From assembly GCA_024509875.1 (NCBI GenBank), contig JAMPIV010008526.1, positions 248,001-312,000 of the forward strand: a stretch of 64,000 nt of DNA, given 5' to 3'. This DNA comes from Oreohelix idahoensis. Lineage: Eukaryota > Mollusca > Gastropoda > Stylommatophora > Oreohelicidae. Positions 33,785 through 45,106 of this stretch are shown here, one piece after another; the stretch's first letter is position 1, and every line of letters starts with the position of its first letter. The notes beneath the pieces are model-generated. The model worked only from the letters and a program-made list of their open reading frames with translations, was not told the DNA's origin and ran no database searches. The position numbers and the translations under genes were made by a program.

Positions 33785-33938
33785 CAGGTCGTAGATAGGA
33801 CTTAATAAAGGGGGGGTTTATAAAAAAATTTCGGCACAAAACATGTTTGGTACAGTATAATTTCCCCACAAATGTTTTTCCCCCCCCCCTCCCCTTTTTT
33901 TCTCCTTCTTCCCCCCCCCCCCCGTATCTACGGCCCTG
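33785..33938. mobile_element. Short hAT-type MITE in PRODH intron 1
   Basis: Left end caggtcgtagatagg and right end cgtatctacggccctg are inverted relatives. The flanking 8-mers catcatag (33777-33784) and catcatat (33939-33946) match 7/8. The interior is a purine/pyrimidine-rich stretch with G and C runs. The same right end occurs at about 44885-44917. Confidence 0.75.
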
Positions 33939-34112
33939 CATCATATTTATTCATGAAATTAAAAGCAACAAAAAAATAGGGCACCAGCAAGAGTAGTTTC
34001 CCTGCTTGCTTGCTTACTTGCGTCGATTATATTGCTGTTATACCCTGTTCAACCGAAGTGGTTATAATTGGGGTATATTGTGCGTTAGGTTCTTCGATGC
34101 TAGCCGGCTGTT

Positions 34113-34144
34113 AGTCCTGAAAAGGACTGGTCCTAAAAAGGACC
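34113..34144 (-). promoter_or_regulatory. Tandem histone-type stem-loops, copy 1
   Basis: Sense strand: GGTCCTTTTTAGGACC immediately followed by AGTCCTTTTCAGGACT. Each has a 6-bp stem and a 4-nt loop (TTTT, TTTC), fitting the histone mRNA 3' stem-loop form (GGYYYU, UHUH, ARRRCC). The same pair is at 40833-40864. The element's RNA continued at least 109 nt further, so copies were not made from RNA cleaved at the loops. Confidence 0.65.
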
Positions 34145-34180
34145 ACTATCTGACTATCTGGATTGCTCTTCGTTGTTTGT

Positions 34181-35622
34181 CTATTTGTTGTGCCGTGGCA
34201 TGTTCCATAGTGTATTCATATTCTGCCTCACTATCTGGCTTGTGCAGTTTGCACAGGTACGGTTTGCATTTATGGCCTTGTAATTGAGATCCTCCATCGC
34301 CTTGGGACAGTCGCGATATGGGTGGCTCCTTGCACAATACCGGCAAACTGTATCTCTTCTGCACGTTTTCTTTGTGTGGGAAAACTGCTGGCAGTTGGAG
34401 CACTGCATGACCGGAGGGATATATGCTTCTGTCCTTTTTGATGTAGTTTGGAGCGTCAGTCTCTCAGGTCTTGTCGATCCTTCAATAGTTACTACAAATA
34501 GATTTGTATCTTTCTTGTCCCAGGTATTTAGCCTTTCGACCTGTGTGATTTTGACATCTGTGTTTTCGGTTTGTAGGTATCTGTGAACCTCGCTTGCGGG
34601 CCATCTGGTATCAACCCCTCTTATGACCAACTTCTTTGTTGTATTGGATGTTTCCATTTTAATTTTATCTGGTGGGGCAGGTGGACTTCTTTTGGACCGG
34701 ACTCCAGTTCGGTCATTAGCGAAGTGGTTGTTTCAGTGTTGTTGAGAGAAAGCACGACTCCCTTTTCGTGTCTCCCTACTTTAGCGATGCCTCTCCTGCC
34801 AGTTATTACCTCGAGGATACCGATCATTATGTCATCGGGTAGGGCCCTGAGTGAGGCCTCATCTCCAGACATCTGGGTGATCTTAACGATCCTCTCCTGT
34901 ATCGTATCTGTGTTGTTTGTCTTGTTAATCTTTGTCCTTTGTTTCCTTCTCCGGTCTTGGTTAGAACAAGAATCATGTTCCTGCTCGTTGTTAGAAAGAG
35001 CCTTTTCTTTTGCCTGAGCTTTTGAGTTGTTATCCGTTGCTGTTTCGTCCAGACTAGGTCTAGTCGCTTGCGTCTCGGGGTTTTCGTTGGCTTGTATATC
35101 GGCTCTCGCCATTTGCACCATCTGAGTGTTGTTTCGTTGGATCTGACATTCCTCTGCCACTTGGTGATCACCGTGGGACACTTGGTTGTTCTCCATTGAG
35201 TTCCGGCGTATCTCTATGTCTGCTGTTGGTACGTCAGGAGCTACTTCTAATATTGCTTCTTGTAATGCTGGAGAGAGACTAAGGAACTCGTCTCCGTCTT
35301 CACGAATTCTGCGTAGTGCGTCTATAATTGTCTCCGCGATATCTTCTGGGTCTAACTCGTTCAGTTCTGAAGTTATTGTCCTCTCATCAGCAGCAGGCTG
35401 GGAGGTGACGTCTTGCTTTTCTGCCCTTCTGTCTTCCTCTTGTGCTTGTACCTGTCTGTGTTGTAGAGCTGTCTCTTCCACCTCCTTCTTAGTGTTTGAA
35501 GATGGGTCGGCTGTTCTCTCCGGGTGGCTGTTTCTGGTTTTGTTATACTCATGGTTGATGTTCAGCGCTGGTGGGCTGGTGCATACTTTCCTCTTCTTGG
35601 TGCGTGGTTTATTTCGGACCAT
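34181..35622 (-). CDS. ORF1 nucleic-acid-binding protein of the ORF1-only element (frameshifted)
   Basis: The first frame, 333 residues (35622-34621), is hydrophilic, with a basic start (MVRNKPRTKKRKV) and a conserved block ERIVKITQMSG to EVITGRRGIAKVGRHEKGV. Near 34650 one frameshift leads to the second frame (158 residues to 34181): KLVIRGVDTRWPASEVHRYL, then CCHC knuckles CSNCQQFSHTKKTC and CRYCARSHPYRDC, and the start of a third (CANC) that is cut by a deletion. This is the Gag-like ORF1 layout of Jockey/CR1/I-type LINEs, which bind their own RNA as chaperones. No catalytic domain. Confidence 0.82.
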
Positions 35623-35974
35623 TTTGACTATATTGCGATATATTGATGTAAGAAACTCCTAGTATATGGTGTAGCTGGAGTAGTTTCCCTCACTTCCAAT
35701 GTTAATATATCCTAGATCCCCTCAACGTGCAGTATGCCTATCTTAAGAAAGTGAATTCTGACGAGGTCTCTTCAAACATGCGGGAAAAGTTACCCGAGTC
35801 AATCAACCCTATATCATAGTGTGGTCACGGTATAGGACTTTGTGTTCATTTTGAAGTGATTGACGAGACCTCACCGAGCTCCTAGGTACACCAGAAACTA
35901 GGCGGAAGGCTGGCGAAAAGAAGTCAGCCAGAAAGTCCATTCGTAACTATTTTGAGTCTAGATTTTAATGGTCA

Positions 35975-36279
35975 AGCAAGAAGTCACAGACTTTCATAAT
36001 TGTATGCTTGCGTTGAATAAAAGGATTGAAATGGTGTGATAAGATCACCAATGTCAAGGTGATTACCCCAACCAGACAGGTGCTAATGAAACAAGAGAAG
36101 AGAAGAAGACACTGTCGGTGGTTAAGACACACAATGAGTAAATCTGTTGATATCATTACATGGTAGCCTCTGTTCTTGAATCCTTAGAGTAGGAGAAAAA
36201 GAGGCTGACAAAAACACGCGGAGAAGAGAACTGAAAACACACATGAAATGCATTAAGACTGCATGGAAAGACTTTGACC
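35975..36279 (+). pseudogene. LINE family C, left half of a split fragment
   Basis: Frame-broken pieces SQTFIIVCL, KITNVKVITPTRQ and SVDIIT, matching 16955-17300. It stops at ctttgac, where a hAT MITE entered, and resumes at 37023. Confidence 0.7.
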
Positions 36280-37022
36280 CAGAGCTGTGGAGTCTGAGTC
36301 GTGGAGTCGGTTATTTTTTAGTGGAGTCGGTCAAAAATGTCCCGCCTCCGACTATGAATTTTACGAGACTTAAAGTCAAAGCAGATCCACGTTTGATCCA
36401 TGCAAGGGAGGGGGCGCTTTAAAAAATCTGACATAACATTGTAGTAGAACTCCTAAAACCACTTTCGTGTACATTTTTTTTTTTTAAATATAAAACGTTT
36501 GCCTCGTTTTGGCGAGGCGCGTTCCGTTCAACCTAGTCGGTTATATTAGGGCGCATGTCCAAACATTCATCTTTACATAATGTAGGAAAATTTCAGTGGC
36601 TTCTGATCATAAATAAAGTTTTTTTTATCAGAACTGGAAATGTGTTGGCACGTTTAGAAAAAGCACACAAAAAACGAAAATAAACTATATACACTGTCAA
36701 TTTCCCCGTCATTGTTAAAATGAAACTATTTTGCCTCATGGTGTTTGGCAAAGCACGCATTTGTGTGCAGGTGTGAATGATTTGTTATTTTGTATTACGG
36801 TACTGTATGAATGAATGAATAGTTTAAAATGTAGTCTACGAAAGCCATGTATTCATTTATTCACACACATACCATACATATACATTCATCTCCATATAAG
36901 TGCATAATTTTATGCTATATATCACTAGTTTAAAAAAAAAATCTGTAGTTGGAGTCGGTATCGGACTTCTAAAATATCTGGAGTAAGGGTCGGAAAATTT
37001 GTTGGCCGATTCTACGACCCTG
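36280..37022. mobile_element. hAT-type non-autonomous element splitting a LINE
   Basis: The left end cagagctgtggagtc and the inverted right end cagggtcgtagaatc share a CAGRG-type hAT terminus. The flanking ctttgac (36272-36278 and 37023-37029, 7 of an expected 8 bases) is the TSD. The interior repeats ggagtcggt motifs near both ends and has no transposase. The LINE reads through on both sides (ACTTTGAC then TAGATGGTACG), confirming the insertion. Confidence 0.85.
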
Positions 37023-37110
37023 CTTTGACTAGATGGTACGAGACATGAAAACAAGGCATGAATTTGTTGAAGGCATATGCTGCTTGGGAAGTTGAAGGGT
37101 GCTGAATTAA
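37023..37110 (+). pseudogene. LINE family C, right half of a split fragment
   Basis: Carries the FVEG-like end (gaatttgttgaaggcatatg) of the LINE interrupted by the MITE. Confidence 0.65.
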
Positions 37111-37129
37111 TGAATAACTCGAGATACCG

Positions 37130-37351
37130 ACGGCCGTAGGAAAGTGAGCGATGTGGTAAAGGGGTGGTAAGTTTGCTTTACAAAAGGGTGGTAAGTTAGC
37201 GTGAAAAAAATGAGTGGTAAGTTTGCGTGACAAAATGAGTCTTCAGTTAGCGTGGCAATAGATGATAAGTTCACGTGACAAAAGACGTGGTAGGTTGGCG
37301 TGACAAAAGGAGTGGTAAGTTAATGTGATATGAGGAGTGGTAAGTTAGCGT
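37130..37351. repeat. Minisatellite T2, left segment
   Basis: About eight units of ~25 bp (gtggtaagttagcgtgacaa then aagga). It continues at 42971-43480 beyond a nested insertion. Confidence 0.88.
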
Positions 37352-40300
37352 TGTCGTGCAGTTATACCGGCTGGGACATCAATTGTTGCACTGCTACCGT
37401 ATGAAAGGTGTATGACAGGGTGGCCTTTGGAATATTATGAAGAAGGTCTCTAGAAATCGGCTCGTTACGAAAAGATAGAGACCTAAACGAGATAAGGACA
37501 CGAAGAAGAGAAGGCGAATGTTCTCCACTAGATAATGATATCTAATAAGTCATGAAGAGGGAATCCGGGATTCTTGCGACATTGTGTTATTTTCCTAAAA
37601 TCTCGATTAAAAAATCCCCCCCCCCCCCCCCCCCAGCCTCTCAACTGAAGCATTTTGCATATATGTAGATACGTAACACAGACAGCACAAATGATTCTAA
37701 TTGCTAAATAACAAATTAACGATCAACAGGGGTGTACAGTTTATTTTTTAAATATTTACACATATAGGGTTAGTAGAAAGTATAAAGAATTGTTGGGAAA
37801 GACGATTCATACATGAAATGTAAAAATTTAGTTAATTAGATATGATAATGAAACTATGTAAATAATGCAATAATGATGAGATAAACTAAGTATTACCATA
37901 CTGATGACAGTAGTCTGCAGTCCATAATACTTCTAAATTTCCTTCACTGTACGACGGTTCAGTGTAAAATTATTTGTCACAGTGTGGGTTATCTCAAAGA
38001 GAGCACTTATTGCTGTAAATATCGCTCGTGTAGTAGTGAGAAACTTGTAAAGTGTATTGTCCCTCGACACTCGGAAATCGTTGTAGCGTAAATAAACTGT
38101 TGACGTTTGTCTAAGGAAACTGACTGTTGTCTGGTCATGAAGAAAGCACTGAATTAATTTGAATTCTTCACTAAACGATCTTCTTGTACAAGTAGGCTTC
38201 GGGCAATGAAGCTTGACTGAATGAATTTACGTCGTGCAATACACGTTTGGGTAGATGAATTCACTTCATGCACTGACGTGTGAGTAACTGAGCTTGGTTT
38301 AATGCTATAATCTTTCAAGTTAGTTGAACGTGATATATGGACAGTCAACTTGTGAGTACGTGAACTTTATTCAGGCAATACTCTTTCGGGTGAGCTGAAA
38401 TTGATATATAGGAGAGTCAACTGTATGTGAACTTGATAAACAGATGAATTAAATGATAAGGCCACTGACGTGTACTAATGCGGATATCTTCCTTGTAACT
38501 TAGGAAGATCATGATGTCCTATCATGCGAATTCCGCTATCCGAAAGTAGGCTTTCTAGCTTCTTTCTGATTAGACGCCAAACACTTAGTGTGAAGACTCA
38601 GATTTCTGCAGGACTCTTTTATTCCCTTTGCGAACTCCTTAAAAACCACTTTTAGAATGATTCCACTGGAATGAAATTGTAATCCAAGGCTAACGCTTTT
38701 GAAATTCGACTTTCCTTCAAGAATATTTGTAGGCGAACAGAATTCTTTCGGACGTTGCGTTATATTCTCTGATTATCAATGTGTAATAATTTTGAGGTGG
38801 CTCCTACAGCTCCGTCATTCATCCACTATCCTGTCTTCCGGCTTGCAATGCTACGTCTGATCGCTTGCTTGCAAGGCGAGGCCCGTCAACATTTGAAAGG
38901 AGCGGGATATCGTAACAAATCTGCTGGGAATGAAGAAAGCGTTCTGTCATTACAATGAGCGATTATCCGCCCTTTAGTCAAGTTATATCTCTTTGGAGAC
39001 TAGAGTTATCTCTCACTTGTCGAGACATGCCGACGCTCCGTCTTTTATCTTGCTGTGTCCCAGAAAAGAGATTTTTGCTTTTATGCCGCTATAAAAAAAA
39101 CAGACCATCTGGGTTAATCGGACTTCAGTCTATAGTCCTGTGATAGGGTGGGCGAGAAATATTGATGCTGTTTTGCTTACACACTCGCACCCGACCCGAA
39201 CAACAATAAAACTCTGATTCTAAGGCAGGGGCTGTATTTATTTATACAACCCTCTCAGTGACAAAAAGCAAATAAACGAACGCTAAACAAACACCAAACA
39301 AACACCCAGCCAGTGCTCAATTGCTAATCTCAAACGCAAACAAAGCACTGACTAGTTAAAATCAAAATAGTTAAATAATGAGAAACACCATGCTCTCACC
39401 TGTCAAGCTGTCCTTCTTCCACGCCACCTGAAACATTCAACTATCGTGCACACACACACTCAGTCCATGCATGTCGTCTAGTGAGACTAGTATGGTGTTG
39501 TGCATGAGGCTGGCATTCTCACCATGTCAGGTGGCCCCATGCTCCATAAGGAGGCCAGTCACATTGGTGGCCCTATGCTCCATAAAAAGCGAGAAGAGAC
39601 ATAATTTATTCCCAAGTGGACCCACGTGCTCTCATAAACTACCCTACAAATAACAACAATTAAATAATCATAAAATGAGCATGAAATAATATTAAACAAT
39701 ATGTACAAGCATTACTCTCCTTAGTGAGAATAAACTACTACCTCGAAACCGATCCACATCAATATACGTTCCTACATTGTGAAGCATGTCGTATGTGACG
39801 ATTGGTACACCTGGCAACAAGCATGTCGTATATGACCACTGAAATAGCATATAAATGCTTCTCGTAGGCTTATGATGGAAACCAGCTGCTTTGGTGTTTC
39901 CATGCTCCGCAAGGAGCAAACAGAGAAATGCCTCTGTCTCAAAGTGCCTTACGCACAAAGGAGTGGCACTGTTCTCACCGGAAATCTAAATAACTATTCT
40001 CACCTCAAAGTAACCCACTAAAAATATACAGTAGAATTATTATCAATTATCGTGAAATACACTAACTAAATTACCTTTACATCAAAGAATAAAATAAAAT
40101 TACACTTGAGCTAACAAACGTTACAATTAGCCCTCTGCGCTCTCAAATAATAAATAGCTTAAAATCATTGGGCCTATAGCACGTGGTAACTAAGAATGTT
40201 AATGCCGACTCACAGGCGCCATCTTTATGCACATTAACACGTGGCTGCCGGCTGCCATCTTGCCAACAGTTAATATGTACTATCTCAATTTCAGTCCCTG

Positions 40301-40830
40301 ATATCATTTCTGTCCAGTTCCATGTATGAAATAGGTTCCTACTATATTCGCTTTTCTGCCCGGTCTCATGAATGAAATAAGTTCCTACTATATCCTTACA
40401 GCCGCGATCTGGACTTAACACGACTAATAAAACCTATCCACACATTATTTTCACTCATCTATAACTTTAAAACTAATTATAATGTCCTACAAGAAATCTC
40501 CTTTGGAAACCCATCTATTTAATTCTATTAAACACTAGAACTGAGTCACGCTGAATACTAATAATAAAACAACAAAACACTAATGCTAATCTCTACAAAA
40601 TACGCTAACAATAATAGCTTACGTGCTCTGGTTTCTTTGTCCATTAGTCTTCTACCGGCTGCGCGTATCTTGTCGCTTGTTCTCTCTAGGCCGCTCTTGT
40701 GAAAATGAATTTTTCGGTTCGTTCGTTTCGTTCGTTCGTTCGTCGACTATATTGCTGTTATAGCCTGTTCAACCAAAGCGGTTATAATTGGAGTATATTG
40801 TGCGTTAGGTTCTTCGATGCTAGCCGGTTG

Positions 40831-42561
40831 TTAGTCCTGAAAAGGACTGGTCCTAAAAAGGACCACTAGCTGACTGTCTGGATTCCTCTTCGTTGTTTGT
40901 CTGTTCGTGGTGCCGTGGCGTGTTTCATAGTGTTTTTCATTTCCTGCCTCACAATCTGGCTTGTGTGGTTTTGTGTGTTTTACGCTCCTCGTTTCTGTTT
41001 CTTGTGTCTTCATTTTCTCCTGAATCTGAAATAGCGCTTTTTCTATTATTGATGGGAGTAGCTTTTCTAGCGTTTCCTCCATTACTTCTTCGTCTGACTG
41101 GTCGTTCGTTTTAGTTTCTCGTGTGTTGGATGTAATTTCCTCATTGGGTATTCTTTCTTCTTCATTTCTTTTGAGTATTTCTGCGTTTTCTTCTTTCAGC
41201 TCTGTCAGCTTCTTGACATCTATTTCTATTTGTTGCTGGATTCTTTTCATTTCTTCCATCATATGTTTAATGCTCTGCAGATCTATCACATCTTCTCCAC
41301 TGTCAGTTTGATCTTCGGGAGTCTGCCTGCATCTATTTTCGACCTGGAGTTTCAGTTTAATTTCTTTAACTTCTGCTGTCAGCTGGTGGAGCTGTCTTCT
41401 ATCTATCGTGCGCTGTTTGTCTGCGACATCCGCAGCCACTCTGTGTTTTGCCTCTTTGAAAGGGATGTTTTTGGACACAGCTTTCTTCAGGATATTCTTT
41501 GTTTCCTGAAACACAGGGCAGCCTTTGTACCTTGCCCCTTGGTTTACGTGGCAGTTTGCACAGGTACGGTTTGCATTTATGGCCTTGTAATTGAGATCCT
41601 TCATCGCCTTGGGACAGTCGCGATATGGGTGGCTCCCCGCACAATACCGGCAAACTGTTTCTCTTCTGCACGTTTTCTTTGTGTGGGAAAATTGCTGGCA
41701 GTTAAAGCACTGCATGACCGGAGGGATAAATGCTTCTGTCCTTTTTGTTGTAGTTTGGAGCGTCAGTCTCTCAGGTCTTGTCGATCCTTCTATCGTTACT
41801 ACAAACAGATTTGTATCTTTCTTGTCCCAGGTTTTTAGCCTTTCGACCTGTGTGATTTTGACATCTGGGTTTTCGGTTTGTAGGTATCTGTGAACCTCGC
41901 TTGCGGCCCTTCTGGTATCAACCCCTCTTATGACCAACTTCTTTGTTGTCTTGGATGTTTCCATTACTACTTTTATCTGGTGGGGCAGTTGGAATTCTTT
42001 TGGACCGGACTACAGTTCGATCATTAGCGAAGTGGTTGTTTCAGTGTTGTTGGGGGAAAGCACGACTCCTTTTTCGTGTCTCCCTACTTTAGCGATGCCT
42101 CTCCTGCCAGTTATTACCTCGAGGATACCGATCACTTTATCGTCTGGTAGGGCCCTGAGTGAGGCCTCACCCCCAGACATCTGCGTGATCTTAACGATCC
42201 TCTCCTGTATCGTATCTGTGTTGTTTGTCTTGTTAATCTTTGTCCTTTGTTCCCTTCTCCGATCTTGGTTAGAACAAGAATCCTGTTCCTGCTCGTTGTT
42301 AGAAGGAGCCTTTTCTTGTGTCTGAGTTTTTGAGATGTTATCAGTTGTTGTTTTCGGACTAGGTCTAGTCGTTTGCGTCTCGGGGTTTTCGTTTGCTTGT
42401 ACGTCAGGAGCTACTTCTAATATTGCTTCTTGTAGAGAGAGCCTAAGGAACTCGCCTCCGTCTTGAATTTTGCTTAGTGCGTCTATAACTGTCTCCGCGA
42501 TATCTTCTGTGTCTTCCTCTTGTGCTTGTACCTGTCTGTGCTGAAGAGCTGTCTCTTCCAC
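40831..42561 (-). CDS. ORF1 of copy 2 (two frames)
   Basis: The upstream frame (42561-42010) matches copy 1 (ERIVKITQMSGGEASL, GRRGIAKVGRHEKGV) with internal gaps. The downstream frame (377 residues, 41964-40831) has KLVIRGVDTRRAASEVHRYL and three knuckles: CFNCQQFSHTKKTC, CRYCAGSHPYRDC, and CANC with a downstream GCP. Then come a KHRVAADVADKQRT segment, a long charged coiled-coil-like region (LKLQVENRC to KKLTELKEENAEILK) and the end VVLFRTSPFQD, whose codons coincide with the two stem-loops. Gag-like RNA-binding protein of Jockey/I-type LINEs, no enzyme domain. One frameshift separates the frames. Confidence 0.82.
40833..40864 (-). promoter_or_regulatory. Tandem histone-type stem-loops, copy 2
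   Basis: Identical in sequence and spacing to 34113-34144, although the surrounding element differs at many positions. Here the loops lie in the last codons of ORF1 and the TAA follows the second stem directly. Confidence 0.65.
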
Positions 42562-42970
42562 CTCCTTCTAAGTGTTTGAAGATGGGTCGGCTTGTCTTTC
42601 CGGGTGGCTGTTTTTGATTTTGTTATTCTCCTGGTTTGAAAATGAGAGCGTTATTATGGCCCTCTCACAGTCCTTTATCTTCACTCGCAAATCCTAATGA
42701 GTAAAATGTTGCAAACACGTTTGGTTAAACAGGGGAATTATGTTATCAAACGAACTGCTTTATCGCCAATATTGCAATACACAATGATTTACAAAATGAG
42801 ACAAAGAATTACAGGACTGCCCAAAGACTTGAAAGATTAAAGTTAAAATTACATACAACAAAGTGTGTTTGCGAGCGATACTAGACGAAAGGGCAAAGAC
42901 GGGGAAGAAAAAACGAGAACGATGGTGCAAAGGGTACAATACGACGAAAAATTACTACCACCTTATCACA

Positions 42971-43480
42971 AGCGTGACAAATTGATGGTAAGTTAGCGTG
43001 ACAAGAGGAGTGGTAAGTTAGCGTAACAAAAGGAGTGGTAAGTTATGCGTGACAAATGGAGTGGTAACTTAGCGTGACAAATGGAGAGGTACGTTTGTAT
43101 GACTAAAGGAGTGGTAAGTTAATGTGACAAGTTATTGTAAGTTTGCGTCATAAGAAGGGTTGTAAGTTAGCGTGACAAGAGGAGTGGTAAGTTAGCGTGA
43201 CAAAAGTAATGGTAAGGTACCGTGACAAATGTGATGGTAAGTTAGTGTGACAAAAAAAATGGGGGGGGGGGGGACTAAAATGTGGGTAGTGATGAGATAC
43301 GTTAGTGTGACAGATGAAGTAGCAATTTAGTGTGCCAAAATCGGTGGTACTATTGTGTGACAAGTAAGGTGGTGGTAATTTAGAGTGACATTTCATGTGA
43401 CAATTTAGCTTTACAAGGGAGTGATAAGTTAACGTGCTAAAAGGAGCGCAACGTTAACATGGCACAGGAGGAGTGGCTAG
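42971..43480. repeat. Minisatellite T2, right segment
   Basis: About 20 degenerate ~25-bp units (gtggtaagttagcgtgacaa type), with a G run at 43261-43272. One short minus-strand frame here is a repeat artefact. Confidence 0.88.
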
Positions 43481-43789
43481 TTGCCCTGAGATAAGTAGTT
43501 TAAGCTACCCTTACTAAAGAGGTGGCGGATTAATGCCCCCAAATAAAAAACTTTTGTTTTTAAAACAGTGCTGTCTTTCGTGCAACCTTATTGTATGAAC
43601 ATGTTTACAAGTAAATCATATCTATAAATATTCAGGTTACTTTAATGTCTTCGTTTTCGAATTATAAGTAAGGTTTATTTCTTTTTTTTTTTTTAAATAA
43701 AAAAACGTTAACATTACCTTGACCTTACTAAATAACAAATAAATAAAATCTTCGGAAATAAAAGTTATCACTTTCCATCCCCCCCCCCC

Positions 43790-43985
43790 CTTTTTTTTTT
43801 TGTTGCTTCTTCGGGATATGGGGGCCACTAATGTAGTTTCCCTCATGCAGGAAGCTGCAACTTATGTGGCAATTTCTTTTACAAGACTGTGTCCCCAGCC
43901 CCATGCACGGACTTGACACTAGTCGCCTTTTACGACATGCCTGACGGGACCAGTGGTCCTAGTATTTGTCTCATCTTCTTTATCT
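43790..43985 (+). repeat. SINE-like repeat S4
   Basis: Carries gccactaatgtagtttccct and the block cactagtcgccttttacgac followed by atgcctgacgggacc. This resembles a tail block known from widespread mollusc SINEs (recalled from general knowledge). No tRNA head could be placed with certainty. Confidence 0.5.
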
Positions 43986-44354
43986 GGACCACACGGGGGA
44001 CCCTGTATGTTTCACATCTATGAAGTTTTGCATGAACTTTACTTTCTCACCTCCTCTTCTATTTATGTTTTGTTTATATAAAATCTTCCAATTAAAACTA
44101 ACAGAAATTCAGCACAAGAACTTTTCTTTGACACAAACCTGGAGAAAGTCCTGGCCAGTATTCAGCTGTCCACTCAGCTTGGAGATCGCTTCCCGATGAC
44201 ACAATTCAGGATTTCTGCCCTCATGGCGGGAGATCTGACGGTAGACTTCCCTTATGTCATTTTATCTACGTGTTTATTTGTCTGCTTCCATCTTTCTGTC
44301 TATCTGACTCGTATGACCACTGTGTCTAGTGACGTCAGTCAGTCTGTCTATTTA

Positions 44355-44490
44355 TATCAAGTTTATCTGTGTAATTACGTCAGATTTATTTGTTTAATTG
44401 CGTCAAGTTTATCCGTGTAATTACGCCAGGCTTATCTGTCAAATTACGTCATGTTTCACCATGTAATTACGTCAGGTTTATCTAAGTATG
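44355..44490. repeat. ~22-bp minisatellite
   Basis: Five to six units of the type tttatctgtgtaattacgtc. Confidence 0.75.
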
Positions 44491-45106
44491 CCATGATTAT
44501 ACGCAGTGCTTTTTTTTCTAGAAAAAAAAGGTGGGTATACTGTTTTTTTTTAAAGGCATGTATTTTAACGCAGTTTTTTTAGCTTCAAAATCATTTAATA
44601 TTTAAACAGTAGTATCAAAGCCAAGTTTTTTTTTTTTATTTTGGAATACAGTGGGTCTCTGTTACAGGCGGAGATATTTGCAAAAAAGATTTACAATTGG
44701 TGATGAAAAAAAATGTGTTATTTTATAAAGAAATATATTTGTGCGTTTGCCTATTTAATTACGAAATACACTGGAGTTTGACGTTAATTAGCAGATTATC
44801 ATGAACTTACATGACAGTAAAGCTCCACTAACAGCCGAATACTTCTGCTTACTTAATGCACTATTTTGGTACTGGCACAGCATATACCCCCCCCCCCCCC
44901 CCGTATCTACGGCCCTGTAAATGATAGTATATATTTTTTTAAAAATAAGCTTTCTTTCTCTACTTATTTTGCTTATTCTTATTCATCCTTCTCCTCCTCC
45001 TCTCTATCTTCATGATTTTTTTTTCCTGTTTATCTTCACAATCTTCTTCCTCTTTATTTTCACAATTTTCTCATTCTTAATCTTCACTATCTTCTTGTTC
45101 TTTATC

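Larger units (their letters stand above)
34004..35677 (-). mobile_element. ORF1-only non-LTR retroelement, copy 1 (complete insertion)
   Basis: Bounded by a 13-bp TSD gagtagtttccct (33991-34003 and 35678-35690). Sense is minus: a ~55-nt leader, ORF1 (35622 to about 34181), two stem-loops (34113-34144), a ~109-nt 3' UTR and an (aagc)n tail. Nothing resembling endonuclease or reverse transcriptase lies between the TSDs, so this is a non-autonomous ORF1-only ('half-LINE') element, not a truncated LINE. A second copy at 40709-42636 has a longer ORF1 C-terminus. Copy 1 has an internal deletion after the CCHC region. Confidence 0.88.
40709..42636 (-). mobile_element. ORF1-only non-LTR retroelement, copy 2
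   Basis: Inserted in solo LTR H with a 9-bp TSD tgaaaatga (40700-40708 and 42637-42645). The sense (-) 3' end has an (acga/cgaa)n tail. The 5' end is truncated relative to copy 1, just inside ORF1. Its ORF1 C-terminal part is longer than in copy 1. Confidence 0.87.
39139..42669 (-). mobile_element. Solo LTR H, diverged relative of the L28 LTR
   Basis: The plus-strand start TGTGATAGGGTGGGCGAG and the following cgacccgaacaacaataaaa match the L28 LTRs. It ends CTCTCACA. TSD GTCC (39135-39138 and 42670-42673), the same 4-bp length as L28. Without the nested ORF1-only element it is about 1.6 kb. No Gag frame is left. Confidence 0.82.
37352..42970. mobile_element. Solo LTR X, interrupted by nested elements
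   Basis: Starts TGTCGTGCAG and ends CTTATCACA, with TSD AGCGT (37347-37351 and 42971-42975). After removing the nested solo LTR H it is about 2.08 kb and has no coding domain. It contains a C run at about 37616-37634. The family is unknown; I find no partner LTR, so 'solo LTR' rests on TG...CA ends plus a 5-bp TSD. Confidence 0.75.

Noticed and set aside
44504..44917. hAT MITE with cagtgc start and cgtatctacggccctg end
   Set aside because: The two ends are not inverted repeats of each other and flanking 8-mers differ; probably two unrelated element ends.
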